A stretch of 6,704 nt of DNA from Bacillota bacterium (GCA_023459675.1 JAEWTC010000120.1:1-6704), one strand, 5' to 3'. Positions 1 through 6,118 are shown, counted from the stretch's first letter. Notes: generated from the sequence alone by a model not told the origin. Program-made: numbers and translations.

Positions 1-1283
1 GAGCGGTAATCCTTGGCGCAATGCATGGAAAGGTTCAAGAGTTTGGAATCGATCCCGCACTCCGCGGGCGTGGTCAGCGCGCCCAGCCTTTGCATGGCGG
101 CGCGGATCGTTTCCAGGGGCGGCAGCAGGGCGATCGCGGCCCGGATCTCCTGCTGGCGCGCCTGCGCGGTGCGGATGCGCCGCAGCTGTTCGTCCCAGCT
201 TAGAAAATCCTCGGGGTTCTCCCGCATAATGCTTTGGGCGGCTTCCGTTTCAAAGGCTGTAAGCATCCACCGTTCGCGTTCTTCCCGTGAAATCCGCTTC
301 GCCTTGATGGCTTCGATATCGAGTTTGGATAAATCCTCCTGCGCAAACCGCGTAAACAGCGGCCAGCAGAGCAGCGTTGCCACGCCGACCGACGCGCCGT
401 GCGCGGGCGGGTGCTGCCCGTGTAGCAGCTGCATCATTTCCCAATAATGGGCAATATTGTGCTCCACCGAAGCCACGGCGCGCGTTTGGCCCGCGATCAT
501 GATCGTGACGCCCGAAAGCAGCAGCGCTTCGATCAGCACCCGGATGCCCTCCTCGGTGCGGCTGCGGATCAGGTCCACGTTTTCCAAAAGCTTCGTCACG
601 GCGCCGGTTACAATCTCGCCGCACACGTCGCAATAGGTTTCCTCGTTGATGATGCTGCCCAGCATCCAGTCCGCCTTGGCGATGTACTTGCCCAGCACGT
701 CGCCAACGCCGGAGCATACCATGGAAAGGGGCGCGGTGCGCAAAAGCTCCGTATCGCACAGGATAATCTCAGGACATGGTCCGGCGCGGTGAATTTTCAC
801 GCTGCGCAGCAAAAGCGGCGCGACCACCGAGGTGTAACCGTCCATGGAGGGCGCCGTGCCCACGCTTACAAACGGTAATTTGCAGCGCGCGGCGTTCACG
901 CGTACGGTGTCGGTAATGCTGCCGGAGCCGACGGCAATCAGAAATTCGGTGTCCGGCTGGATGGATAACAGCACCTCTCCGCAGGCGCGCTCGTCCGGGT
1001 CCATCACGCCGTCGCGGGTGATCACGCAGCGGATCACCGAAAAGCCCTCGCTTTCCAGCGCTTCCGCAAGCGCTTTCCCGGCCAGGGGCCAGGTGTTGTT
1101 GTCGGCTGCCAGCACGCAGCGCGTGCCCAGGTTGCGCTTTTGGATGTACGCGGGCGCGTTTTTCACGATGCCCGAGCCCACATAGATGTCCTGTGTCGGA
1201 AGCTGGTGCGAAAGCCCGCAATCGCACGCGATGCCGGAAATCGTCAGCTTGTGTTGCTGATCGTAGGATATGGATACGCTCAT
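1..1283 (-). CDS. araM: sn-glycerol-1-phosphate dehydrogenase, AraM/EgsA family (3' end outside window)
   Basis: Reading the minus strand from the ATG at 1283 gives an uninterrupted frame of 427 codons that runs off the left edge. The family reduces dihydroxyacetone phosphate to sn-glycerol-1-phosphate with NAD(P)H, in the cytoplasm. Seen in the protein: a nucleotide-binding loop VGSGSITD (residues 118-125), the family signature TAPSMDGYTS (143-152), GDVLGKY (194-200) with the likely metal ligand D195, and a His-rich block EHNIAHYWEM...HPPAHG (274-296). By alignment from memory, H275 and H295 are the other two metal ligands. The C-terminal stretch CGIDSKLLNLSMHCAKDYR also fits AraM. The Bacillus subtilis protein is about 394 residues, so this one is somewhat long, mainly in the helical region around 310-400. 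The start is supported by AAGGAGGA at 1292-1299, 8 nt upstream. No clear promoter is visible between 1300 and 1420. A general iron-containing alcohol or glycerol dehydrogenase is the alternative, but the SMDGY signature argues for G1P dehydrogenase. Confidence 0.9.
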   Translation of the reverse strand, partial: MSVSISYDQQHKLTISGIACDCGLSHQLPTQDIYVGSGIVKNAPAYIQKRNLGTRCVLAADNNTWPLAGKALAEALESEGFSVIRCVITRDGVMDPDERACGEVLLSIQPDTEFLIAVGSGSITDTVRVNAARCKLPFVSVGTAPSMDGYTSVVAPLLLRSVKIHRAGPCPEIILCDTELLRTAPLSMVCSGVGDVLGKYIAKADWMLGSIINEETYCDVCGEIVTGAVTKLLENVDLIRSRTEEGIRVLIEALLLSGVTIMIAGQTRAVASVEHNIAHYWEMMQLLHGQHPPAHGASVGVATLLCWPLFTRFAQEDLSKLDIEAIKAKRISREERERWMLTAFETEAAQSIMRENPEDFLSWDEQLRRIRTAQARQQEIRAAIALLPPLETIRAAMQRLGALTTPAECGIDSKLLNLSMHCAKDYR

Positions 1284-1291
1284 CGGCGGTG

Positions 1292-1299
1292 TCCTCCTT
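1292..1299 (-). promoter_or_regulatory. Ribosome binding site of araM
   Basis: The minus strand reads AAGGAGGA here, an almost complete anti-SD match, 8 nt before the ATG at 1283. It fixes the araM start, because the overlapping open frame that begins further upstream at 1374 is in a different frame and has no comparable site. Confidence 0.85.
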
Positions 1300-1324
1300 G
1301 CATGTCCGTTCACTTGGCATGAAG

Positions 1325-1354
1325 AAATCCCCTGCCCTCAGCAGGCAGGGGATG
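1325..1354 (-). terminator. Terminator-type hairpin, upstream copy (before araM)
   Basis: A perfect 10-bp stem (1327-1336 with 1344-1353) encloses a 7-nt loop. On the minus strand it is followed by TTTCTTC, a weak and interrupted U tract. All 30 bases are identical to 1701-1730. It sits about 40 nt upstream of the araM start, where it would attenuate transcripts entering from the msmK side. It may simply be a duplicate of the msmK terminator. Termination activity is inferred from the shape only. Confidence 0.55.
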
Positions 1355-1384
1355 CAGCCTGTTGAAAAAGCCACATCTGCTTCT

Positions 1385-1473
1385 GCGGCCTTGTTCTGCG
1401 CTTTGCTTGAACAAGGCTACGCCCCTCGTTACCTTCGGTAACATCCGGGGCTAGTCGGGCGTTGCCCTCCCTT
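1385..1473. repeat. Structured repeat, unit A inside the MITE-like element
   Basis: This 89-nt unit is paralogous to 1487-1574. Reading plus, it folds as three hairpins: GCCTTGTTC/GAACAAGGC (1388-1396 with 1409-1417); a two-part stem GCCCC/GGGGC (1421-1425, 1447-1451) around GTTACC/GGTAAC (1428-1433, 1437-1442); and GGGC/GCCC (1457-1460, 1464-1467). Both units share the conserved segments GGCTACGC and CTAGTCGGGC. Confidence 0.65.
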
Positions 1474-1486
1474 GTTGTCACCTTGA

Positions 1487-1574
1487 GCGGCCTTGCTCTG
1501 CGCTCTGCTTGAGCAAGGCTACGCGCTCACATCGTGACGCGATGTGAGCGCTAGTCGGGCCAAAGCCCTCCCTT
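1487..1574. repeat. Structured repeat, unit B inside the MITE-like element
   Basis: This second copy starts 102 nt after unit A. Stem 1 is GCCTTGCTC/GAGCAAGGC (1490-1498 with 1511-1519), where a T-A pair of unit A has become C-G. Stem 2 is a different but perfect 12-bp hairpin (1523-1534 with 1540-1551, 5-nt loop). Stem 3 is GGGC-CAAA-GCCC (1557-1568), followed by CCCTTTT. The second hairpin differs in sequence from unit A yet stays paired, which points to constraint on folding. Confidence 0.65.
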
Positions 1575-1700
1575 TTCGCGATGGCGCGGGCATCACGTAC
1601 GTCCGTGTACGCTCAGACCCGCACCATGCTTGGTTTCTAGCATATGCGGCCTTTTGAACAGTCTGTCATCCCGCGTCCTCACGAGGTTTGCGGGCAGTGA

Positions 1701-1730
1701 AAATCCCCTGCCCTCAGCAGGCAGGGGATG
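1701..1730 (-). terminator. Rho-independent terminator of the msmK-type ATPase gene
   Basis: A perfect 10-bp GC-rich stem (1703-1712 with 1720-1729) with a 7-nt loop starts 17 nt beyond the ATPase stop codon. On the minus strand it ends GGGGATTTTC, a short U tract. Position, orientation and shape fit an intrinsic terminator. The identical sequence occurs again at 1325-1354. Confidence 0.75.
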
Positions 1731-1746
1731 TATGGCTTCGAAAGGC

Positions 1747-2868
1747 TTAGCGGGTCAGCAGCGTTTCTTCGGTTTCCTTGTCGAAGAAGTGCAGGTGGTT
1801 GACGTCGAACGCGATCTGGATGGTCTGGCCGGCGCGGCTGGTGGTGCGGGGGTTTACGCGGGCGATGATGTTGCCGTCCTTACCGGAGGTGGTCAGGTAC
1901 AGGTAGGTTTCGGAACCCATCAGCTCGGTCACTTCCACGTCGGTGTTGATCACGGCGGTGGGGGCGGACTGTACAAACACGTCTTCGTCGTGGATGTTTT
2001 CGGGGCGGATGCCCATGATGACTTCCTTGCCGATGTGGTTCTCATCCGCAAACTTGGAAAGCTTGCTGGGCGGGATCACGATCTTGTTTTCGCCGAACTT
2101 GGCAACCACTTCTTTGCCTTCCTTTTCCAGGGTGACGTTGAAGAAGTTCATCTGCGGGCTGCCGATGAAGCCTGCCACAAACAGGTTGGTGGGATAGTCG
2201 TAGAGGTTCTGCGGGGTGTCCACCTGCTGCACAAAGCCGTCCTTCATGACCACGATGCGGGAACCCATCGTCATGGCTTCGGTCTGGTCGTGCGTCACGT
2301 AGATGAAGGTGGTCTGCAGTCTCTGGTGCAGCTTGGTGATTTCCGTACGCATGGCTACGCGCAGTTTGGCGTCCAAGTTGGAAAGCGGTTCGTCCATCAG
2401 GAAGACTTTGGGCTCACGCACGATGGCGCGGCCCAGGGCAACGCGCTGGCGCTGCCCGCCGGAAAGGGCCTTGGGCTTGCGGTTGAGGAGGTGGAAAATA
2501 TCCAAAATCTTGGCGGCTTCTTCCACGCGGGTTTTGATTTCCGCTTTGGGGGTTTTGCGCAGCTTGAGGCCGAACGCCATGTTATCGTACACGGTCATAT
2601 GCGGGTACAGCGCGTAGTTCTGGAACACCATGGCGATGTCGCGGTCCTTGGGGGCGACGTCGTTAACCAGGCGGTCGCCGATGTAAAGTTCGCCGCTGGT
2701 GATTTCTTCCAAACCTGCGACCATGCGCAGCGTGGTGGATTTTCCGCAGCCCGACGGGCCGACCAGAACGATGAACTCCTTGTCGTCGATATCAAGATCA
2801 AAATCCGATACGGCCACCACGTTGCCGGCATACACCTTCGAAATTTTCTTAAGAGATACGCTTGCCAT
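1747..2868 (-). CDS. msmK: Carbohydrate ABC transporter ATP-binding protein, MsmK/UgpC/MalK family
   Basis: This 373-residue ATPase would sit on the cytoplasmic face of a sugar importer and hydrolyse ATP to drive uptake. The nucleotide-binding domain is complete: A-loop Y13, Walker A GPSGCGKST (37-45), Q-loop Q83, signature LSGGQ (135-139), Walker B VFLMDE (155-160, catalytic E160), D-loop SNLD (163-166) and H-loop H193. The C-terminal OB/TOBE regulatory domain follows, with GIRPENI (286-292) and VEVTELMGSETYLYL (311-325). The length is typical of the MalK subfamily. The ATG at 2868 is chosen over an in-frame ATG 35 codons upstream because AAAGGAGG lies just before it and the upstream codons would overlap the promoter. 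The gene stands alone with its own promoter and terminator and no permease or binding protein beside it. That fits a shared ATPase serving several importers elsewhere (inference). The sugar cannot be deduced, and ugpC is an equally valid name. Confidence 0.95.
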   Translation of the reverse strand: MASVSLKKISKVYAGNVVAVSDFDLDIDDKEFIVLVGPSGCGKSTTLRMVAGLEEITSGELYIGDRLVNDVAPKDRDIAMVFQNYALYPHMTVYDNMAFGLKLRKTPKAEIKTRVEEAAKILDIFHLLNRKPKALSGGQRQRVALGRAIVREPKVFLMDEPLSNLDAKLRVAMRTEITKLHQRLQTTFIYVTHDQTEAMTMGSRIVVMKDGFVQQVDTPQNLYDYPTNLFVAGFIGSPQMNFFNVTLEKEGKEVVAKFGENKIVIPPSKLSKFADENHIGKEVIMGIRPENIHDEDVFVQSAPTAVINTDVEVTELMGSETYLYLTTSGKDGNIIARVNPRTTSRAGQTIQIAFDVNHLHFFDKETEETLLTR

Positions 2869-2874
2869 GAAATT

Positions 2875-2882
2875 GCCTCCTT
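2875..2882 (-). promoter_or_regulatory. Ribosome binding site of the msmK-type gene
   Basis: The minus strand reads AAAGGAGG here, then CAATTT and the ATG at 2868. This strong site decides the start codon at 2868 rather than the longer reading from 2973. Confidence 0.85.
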
Positions 2883-2928
2883 TTATTTGCTGAACGAAAT
2901 ACTCGCTCATACGGCACAGTATAGGTAT

Positions 2929-2957
2929 ATTATAGCTTCTGCGGTGTGAAAAGCAAA
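2929..2957 (-). promoter_or_regulatory. Sigma-A-type promoter of the msmK-type gene
   Basis: A perfect TATAAT lies at 2934-2929 on the minus strand. A weak -35 candidate TTTGCT (2957-2952) sits 17 bp upstream. Transcription would start near 2922, leaving a leader of about 54 nt. The -10 is convincing, while the poor -35 suggests dependence on an activator or modest strength. Confidence 0.65.
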
Positions 2958-2972
2958 TGGCTGAAATAGCCA
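2958..2972. promoter_or_regulatory. Small inverted repeat TGGCT-N5-AGCCA beside the msmK promoter
   Basis: Two perfect 5-bp half-sites lie 5 bp apart and directly abut the candidate -35 of the msmK-type promoter. The position suits a regulator binding site, but a 5-bp arm can occur by chance and no regulator gene is nearby. It does not match the catabolite-repression cre consensus. Confidence 0.25.
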
Positions 2973-3060
2973 AAGTTTAGGATATGCATTTGTACACGAT
3001 GTATAGGTTGGACAAGCTGTTACCAATTTACACCGGGTGGCGGCGTTCCGTTTTTAGGAT

Positions 3061-3090
3061 TTCCCAACAGGCCCCAACCCGTGTTATACT
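3061..3090 (+). promoter_or_regulatory. Promoter of the tldD-tldE operon
   Basis: TATACT at 3085-3090 is preceded by TG one base upstream (TGTTATACT), an extended -10. A -35 candidate TTCCCA (3061-3066, four of six matches to TTGACA) lies 18 bp upstream. The predicted start near 3097 gives a leader of about 34 nt. That leader contains a small GCTC-GCAA-GAGC hairpin (3102-3113) just before the ribosome binding site. Confidence 0.65.
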
Positions 3091-3114
3091 AAACCGGTAT
3101 CGCTCGCAAGAGCA

Positions 3115-3121
3115 GAGAGGA
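3115..3121 (+). promoter_or_regulatory. Ribosome binding site of tldD
   Basis: GAGAGGA lies about 9 nt before the ATG at 3131. It is a moderate SD match and supports this start. Confidence 0.6.
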
Positions 3122-3130
3122 TGAAGACCG

Positions 3131-4522
3131 ATGAAAGAGTACGCCCAGGATATCCTTTCGGCGGCGCTTGCAAACGGCGGCGATTTTGCGGAGATCTTTT
3201 GGGAGGACACCCGCTCCGCGCGCATGCAGCTTGTCAACAGCGAAGCCGAGAGCATTAACTTCAGCCGCCTGCACGGCGCGGGGATCCGCGTGTTCGTGGG
3301 GCTGAACGCCGTATATGCCTATACCAATGAAACCGACCGGGAGGGCCTGCTGCGCTGCGCGGCCAAGGTGGCGTCCGCCGTGCGGGAGCAGAAGCGTTCG
3401 GTGCTAGCGCTGCCGCAGTTTTCGGCGCCGCAGCTGCCCGCGCCCTACCGCATTCTCAAAGCCCCCTCCGGCGTGGAGAATAAGCGCAAGCTCGATATCC
3501 TCCGCGCTGCGGACAGCGCCGCCCGCGCCGTGAGCGCGGACATCCGCCAGGTTAGCTGCGTGTATCTGGACGTGGAACAGGACGTGATCCTGGCCAATTC
3601 CGAGGGTCTGTACGTCACCGATTCGCGCACCCGCACCCGCATGTCCTGCACCGCGATTGCCGACAACGGCACGGAAAAGCAGATCGCGCACGAGGGCCCC
3701 GGCGCGTCCATGGGATTTGAATTGTTCGACAGCCGCGTAAGCCCTTCTGATACGGGTAAAAAAGCGGCAACGACCGCAAGCCTGATGCTCCACGCGCCGG
3801 AATGCCCCGCGGGCGTGATGCCCGTGGCGATCGACGGCGGCTTTGGCGGCGTCATCTTCCACGAAGCCTGCGGCCATAGCCTGGAGGCGACGAGCGTTGC
3901 GTTCAACCTGAGCGTCTTTACCGGCAAGCTCGGCCAGCAGATCGCCTCCGAGCGCGTCACCGCGATCGACGACGGCACCATGCCCGGCGAGTGGGGCTCC
4001 ACCCGGATCGACGACGAGGGCATGCAAACCACGCGCCTGACGCTGATTGAAAACGGCATTCTCAAAAACTATATGATCGATAAGCTCAACGCAAAGCGCA
4101 TGGGCATGCCGCCCACGGGCAGCGGCCGCCGCCAGAACTACACCTTTGCGCCCACCTCCCGCATGCGCAACACCTACATCGCCCCCGGAACGGACGACGA
4201 GGCCGAGATGATCCGCACCATGGGCGACGGCCTGTATGCCAAAAAGATGGGCGGCGGCAGCGTGAACCCTGCGACGGGCGAATTCAACTTCGCCGTGGCG
4301 GAGGGCTACCTGGTGAAGGACGGCAAAATCGCGTCCCCGGTGCGCGGCGCGTCGCTAATCGGCAAAGGGGCGGAGATCCTGCCCAGAATCGACCGCGTGG
4401 GAAGAGCCATGACGATGGACCAGGGCATGTGCGGCAGCATTTCCGGCAGCGTGCCCACCAACGTGGGCCAGCCGATGATCCGCGTGACGCAGATGACGGT
4501 CGGCGGCAGAGCGAAGGAGTGA
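3131..4522 (+). CDS. tldD: TldD, zinc metalloprotease subunit of the TldD/TldE complex
   Basis: This 463-residue cytoplasmic protein is the catalytic half of the TldD/TldE protease. In Enterobacteria the complex trims unfolded or modified peptides, including the microcin B17 precursor and the antitoxin CcdA. The zinc-protease motif HEACGH is at 244-249 (H244, catalytic E245, H249), in the family context GGFGGVIFHEACGHSLEA. C434, in MCGSISGSVPTNVGQP, matches the conserved C-terminal cysteine that supplies the third zinc ligand. Other family blocks are MPGEWGSTRIDDEG (284-297), NYMIDKLNAKRMG (313-325) and SGRRQNY (331-337). The N-terminal region (1-200) is the usual substrate-channel domain. 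The length is close to E. coli TldD (481), and no key residue is missing. Its stop lies 5 nt before the tldE ATG. Its native substrate here is unknown, and no precursor peptide gene is visible in the window. Confidence 0.96.
   Translation: MKEYAQDILSAALANGGDFAEIFWEDTRSARMQLVNSEAESINFSRLHGAGIRVFVGLNAVYAYTNETDREGLLRCAAKVASAVREQKRSVLALPQFSAPQLPAPYRILKAPSGVENKRKLDILRAADSAARAVSADIRQVSCVYLDVEQDVILANSEGLYVTDSRTRTRMSCTAIADNGTEKQIAHEGPGASMGFELFDSRVSPSDTGKKAATTASLMLHAPECPAGVMPVAIDGGFGGVIFHEACGHSLEATSVAFNLSVFTGKLGQQIASERVTAIDDGTMPGEWGSTRIDDEGMQTTRLTLIENGILKNYMIDKLNAKRMGMPPTGSGRRQNYTFAPTSRMRNTYIAPGTDDEAEMIRTMGDGLYAKKMGGGSVNPATGEFNFAVAEGYLVKDGKIASPVRGASLIGKGAEILPRIDRVGRAMTMDQGMCGSISGSVPTNVGQPMIRVTQMTVGGRAKE
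4514..4519 (+). promoter_or_regulatory. Ribosome binding site of tldE inside the end of tldD
   Basis: AAGGAG lies within the last codons of tldD, 8 nt before the ATG at 4528. It selects this start over an in-frame ATG at 4429 deep inside tldD, and suggests translational coupling of the two genes. Confidence 0.8.
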
Positions 4523-4527
4523 GCGGC

Positions 4528-5862
4528 ATGGAATTAAACGTATTTATTGAAAAACTGTTTGCGCAGGCGGCAAAGGCCGGGCTGGAGGCCGCGGAAGCGT
4601 ATGTGGCGCAGGACGACAGCTTCCAGGCGATGGCCTCCAACCAGGAGATCACCCAGTATTCCTCCAACCTCACCAAGGGCCTGTCCTTCCGGGTGATGGT
4701 CGGCGGCAAAATCGGTTATGCCTCCACCGAGGCGTTCGACGAGCAGGCCATCGTCTGGCTGATTCAAAACGCGAAGGATTCCGCCCTGCTCTGCGAGGAT
4801 ACCTCCGAGCAGTTTATCTACGGCGGCAAGGAACAAAACCCCGTTTTGCAGCTGGAGGCCCCGGTGGGCGAACCCGCCGAAAAGCTGCAGTTTGTGCTCG
4901 ACGTGGAAAACGCCGCCCGCGGCTTTGACGCCCGGGTGCAAAACGTAGGCTACGACATCATCCAGACCGGCAGGGAAAGCGTGCGGATTGTGAACACCTT
5001 CGGGCTGGACAAGCAATATACCGCAACCTACGCCGTTGCCTACGTCATGCCCGTGGCAAGCGAGGGAACCTCCACCTCAACCGGGTTCTCCGTTCAGCTG
5101 GGGCGCGGTTTCCAGGCGCTCCATGCCCGGGAACTGGGCAAGCAGGCGGCGGAGGAAGCCGTTTCCATGCTCCACGCGTCGCCCGTGCCGTCGGGCCAGT
5201 ACCGCGTCATCCTCCATCACCGCGCGATGGCGGACCTGCTCACCGTGTTCGACGCGGCTTTTTCCGCGGAGAACGTGCAGAAGGATCTCTCCATTTTGAA
5301 GGGCAAGCTGGGGGAAACCGTCGCGGCCCCGGCCGTAACCCTGGTGGACGACAGCCTGCTTGCAAACGGCGCCGCATCCCGCCCGTTCGACGCGGAGGGC
5401 GTGCCCGGCGGCACGCATTCCGTGATTGAGAACGGCGTGCTGAAAACCTTCCTGCACAACCTGAAAACCGCGCATAAGGACGGCGTAAAGTCCACCGGCA
5501 ACGCAAGCAAGGCCGGGTATTCCGCGCCGGTGCGCGTCGCGCCGACGAACTTCTTTATTCAACCTGGTACGCAGAGCCTGGAGCAGATGATGCAAACCGT
5601 GGGCGACGGCCTGCTGATCCGGGAGCTGGACGGCCTCCATGCCGGGGCGGATTCCGTCAGCGGCGATTTCTCCCTGCTGTCCAAGGGGTTCCTGATCAAG
5701 GACGGGAAGCTGGACCGCCCGGTGGAGCAGATCACCGTTGCTGGCAACTTCTTTGCCATGCTCAAGGCCGTGCAGGCCGTGGGCAGCGATCTCACCTTCC
5801 CCCAGGGCGGCCACGGCTCCCCGAGCGTGGATGTTGGGAAGTTAAGTGTAGGTGGCAACTGA
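4528..5862 (+). CDS. tldE: TldE (PmbA), non-catalytic partner of TldD
   Basis: This 444-residue member of the TldD/PmbA family is close in length to E. coli TldE (450). It lacks an HExxxH motif, as expected for TldE, which completes the active chamber but carries no zinc. Family blocks seen: GLSFRVMVGGKIGYAST (51-67), ENGVLKTFLHNLKTA (301-315), KSTGNASKAGYSAPVRVAPTN (321-341) and the TldE-type segment DGLHAGADSVSGDFSLLSKGF (368-388). It is the second gene of the operon, 5 nt after tldD, so it shares that promoter. Oddly, its last two sense codons and stop (5854-5862) fall inside a sequence that recurs at the head of another repeat unit (6179-6187). The repeat array may therefore have supplied the gene's terminus. 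The C-terminus VGGN is still normal-looking for the family. Confidence 0.95.
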   Translation: MELNVFIEKLFAQAAKAGLEAAEAYVAQDDSFQAMASNQEITQYSSNLTKGLSFRVMVGGKIGYASTEAFDEQAIVWLIQNAKDSALLCEDTSEQFIYGGKEQNPVLQLEAPVGEPAEKLQFVLDVENAARGFDARVQNVGYDIIQTGRESVRIVNTFGLDKQYTATYAVAYVMPVASEGTSTSTGFSVQLGRGFQALHARELGKQAAEEAVSMLHASPVPSGQYRVILHHRAMADLLTVFDAAFSAENVQKDLSILKGKLGETVAAPAVTLVDDSLLANGAASRPFDAEGVPGGTHSVIENGVLKTFLHNLKTAHKDGVKSTGNASKAGYSAPVRVAPTNFFIQPGTQSLEQMMQTVGDGLLIRELDGLHAGADSVSGDFSLLSKGFLIKDGKLDRPVEQITVAGNFFAMLKAVQAVGSDLTFPQGGHGSPSVDVGKLSVGGN

Positions 5863-5869
5863 GGCGAGT

Positions 5870-5993
5870 GCGCATCCGGTGGATGCTTGCGCGAAGCGCA
5901 AAACGAGCCGAAGTTGAGACGTTTTGCAGAGCATAGCCCCCGAGTGAGGGGGTTATGCGACAACAAAACGGACGGGCATGATGAAACACTATG
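5870..5993. repeat. Repeat unit 1 (124 bp)
   Basis: Stems in order: GCATCC-GGT-GGATGC (5872-5886); TTGCGC-GAA-GCGCAA (5887-5901); GCAAAACG with CGTTTTGC (5898-5905, 5920-5927), which overlaps and competes with the previous stem; and an 11-bp stem with one G-T pair around a GAGTGA loop (5931-5941 with 5948-5958). The shared tail box ends at 5990. Confidence 0.8.
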
Positions 5994-6118
5994 GCGCATC
6001 CGGTGGATGCTTGCACGAAGCGCAAAACGAGCCGAAGTGAGACGTTTTGCAGAGCATAGCCCCCCGGAGTGAGGGGGTTATGCGACAACAAAACGGACGG
6101 GCATGATGAAACACTATG
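5994..6118. repeat. Repeat unit 2 (125 bp)
   Basis: This is nearly identical to unit 1. Differences are TTGCAC for TTGCGC in the second stem (making one A-C mismatch), loss of one T in AAGTTGAG, and an extra C plus an extra G around the long stem. The near identity of units 1 and 2 indicates recent tandem duplication. Confidence 0.8.

Larger units (their letters stand above)
1355..1665. mobile_element. MITE-like element with 27-bp imperfect terminal inverted repeats
   Basis: Positions 1355-1381 and the reverse complement of 1639-1665 align without gaps at 22 of 27 bases, and the similarity stops at both outer edges. The 311-bp interior has no credible gene. It holds two diverged structured units (1385-1473, 1487-1574) and a further imperfect hairpin at about 1583-1622 (GCGGG and CGTAC pairing with GTACG and CCCGC). 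Short length, terminal inverted repeats, no transposase and an intergenic position fit a non-autonomous element. No exact short target-site duplication abuts the ends, so the mobility call is an inference. A structured regulatory or untranslated element is the alternative. Confidence 0.55.

Noticed and set aside
769..1374. Minus-strand open frame of 201 codons over the araM 5' half
   Set aside because: It is out of frame with araM, whose frame carries the family motifs and the strong RBS. This frame yields an Arg-rich sequence without motifs.
1355..1665. tRNA or riboswitch in the msmK-araM intergenic region
   Set aside because: No cloverleaf with a T-loop GTTCGA box or CCA-type acceptor can be drawn. 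The duplicated hairpins and terminal inverted repeats are better explained by a small mobile-type element.
1670..1695. Short hairpin CCCGC/GCGGG between the element and the msmK terminator
   Set aside because: The inner pairing would need an impossible 2-nt loop or a very short stem, and nothing else supports a function.
1630..2949. Plus-strand open frame of 439 codons antisense to the ABC ATPase
   Set aside because: It is the complement of a fully conserved ATPase gene. Its translation is rich in G, V, H and D with no known motif, typical of an antisense shadow in GC-rich DNA.
2869..2973. 35-codon N-terminal extension of the ATPase starting at 2973
   Set aside because: The extension would cover the TATAAT box, has no ribosome binding site and does not resemble the family. 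The start at 2868 has a strong site.
4429..4527. 33-codon N-terminal extension of TldE inside tldD
   Set aside because: The ATG at 4429 lies within tldD coding sequence with no suitable ribosome binding site, while AAGGAG precedes the ATG at 4528.
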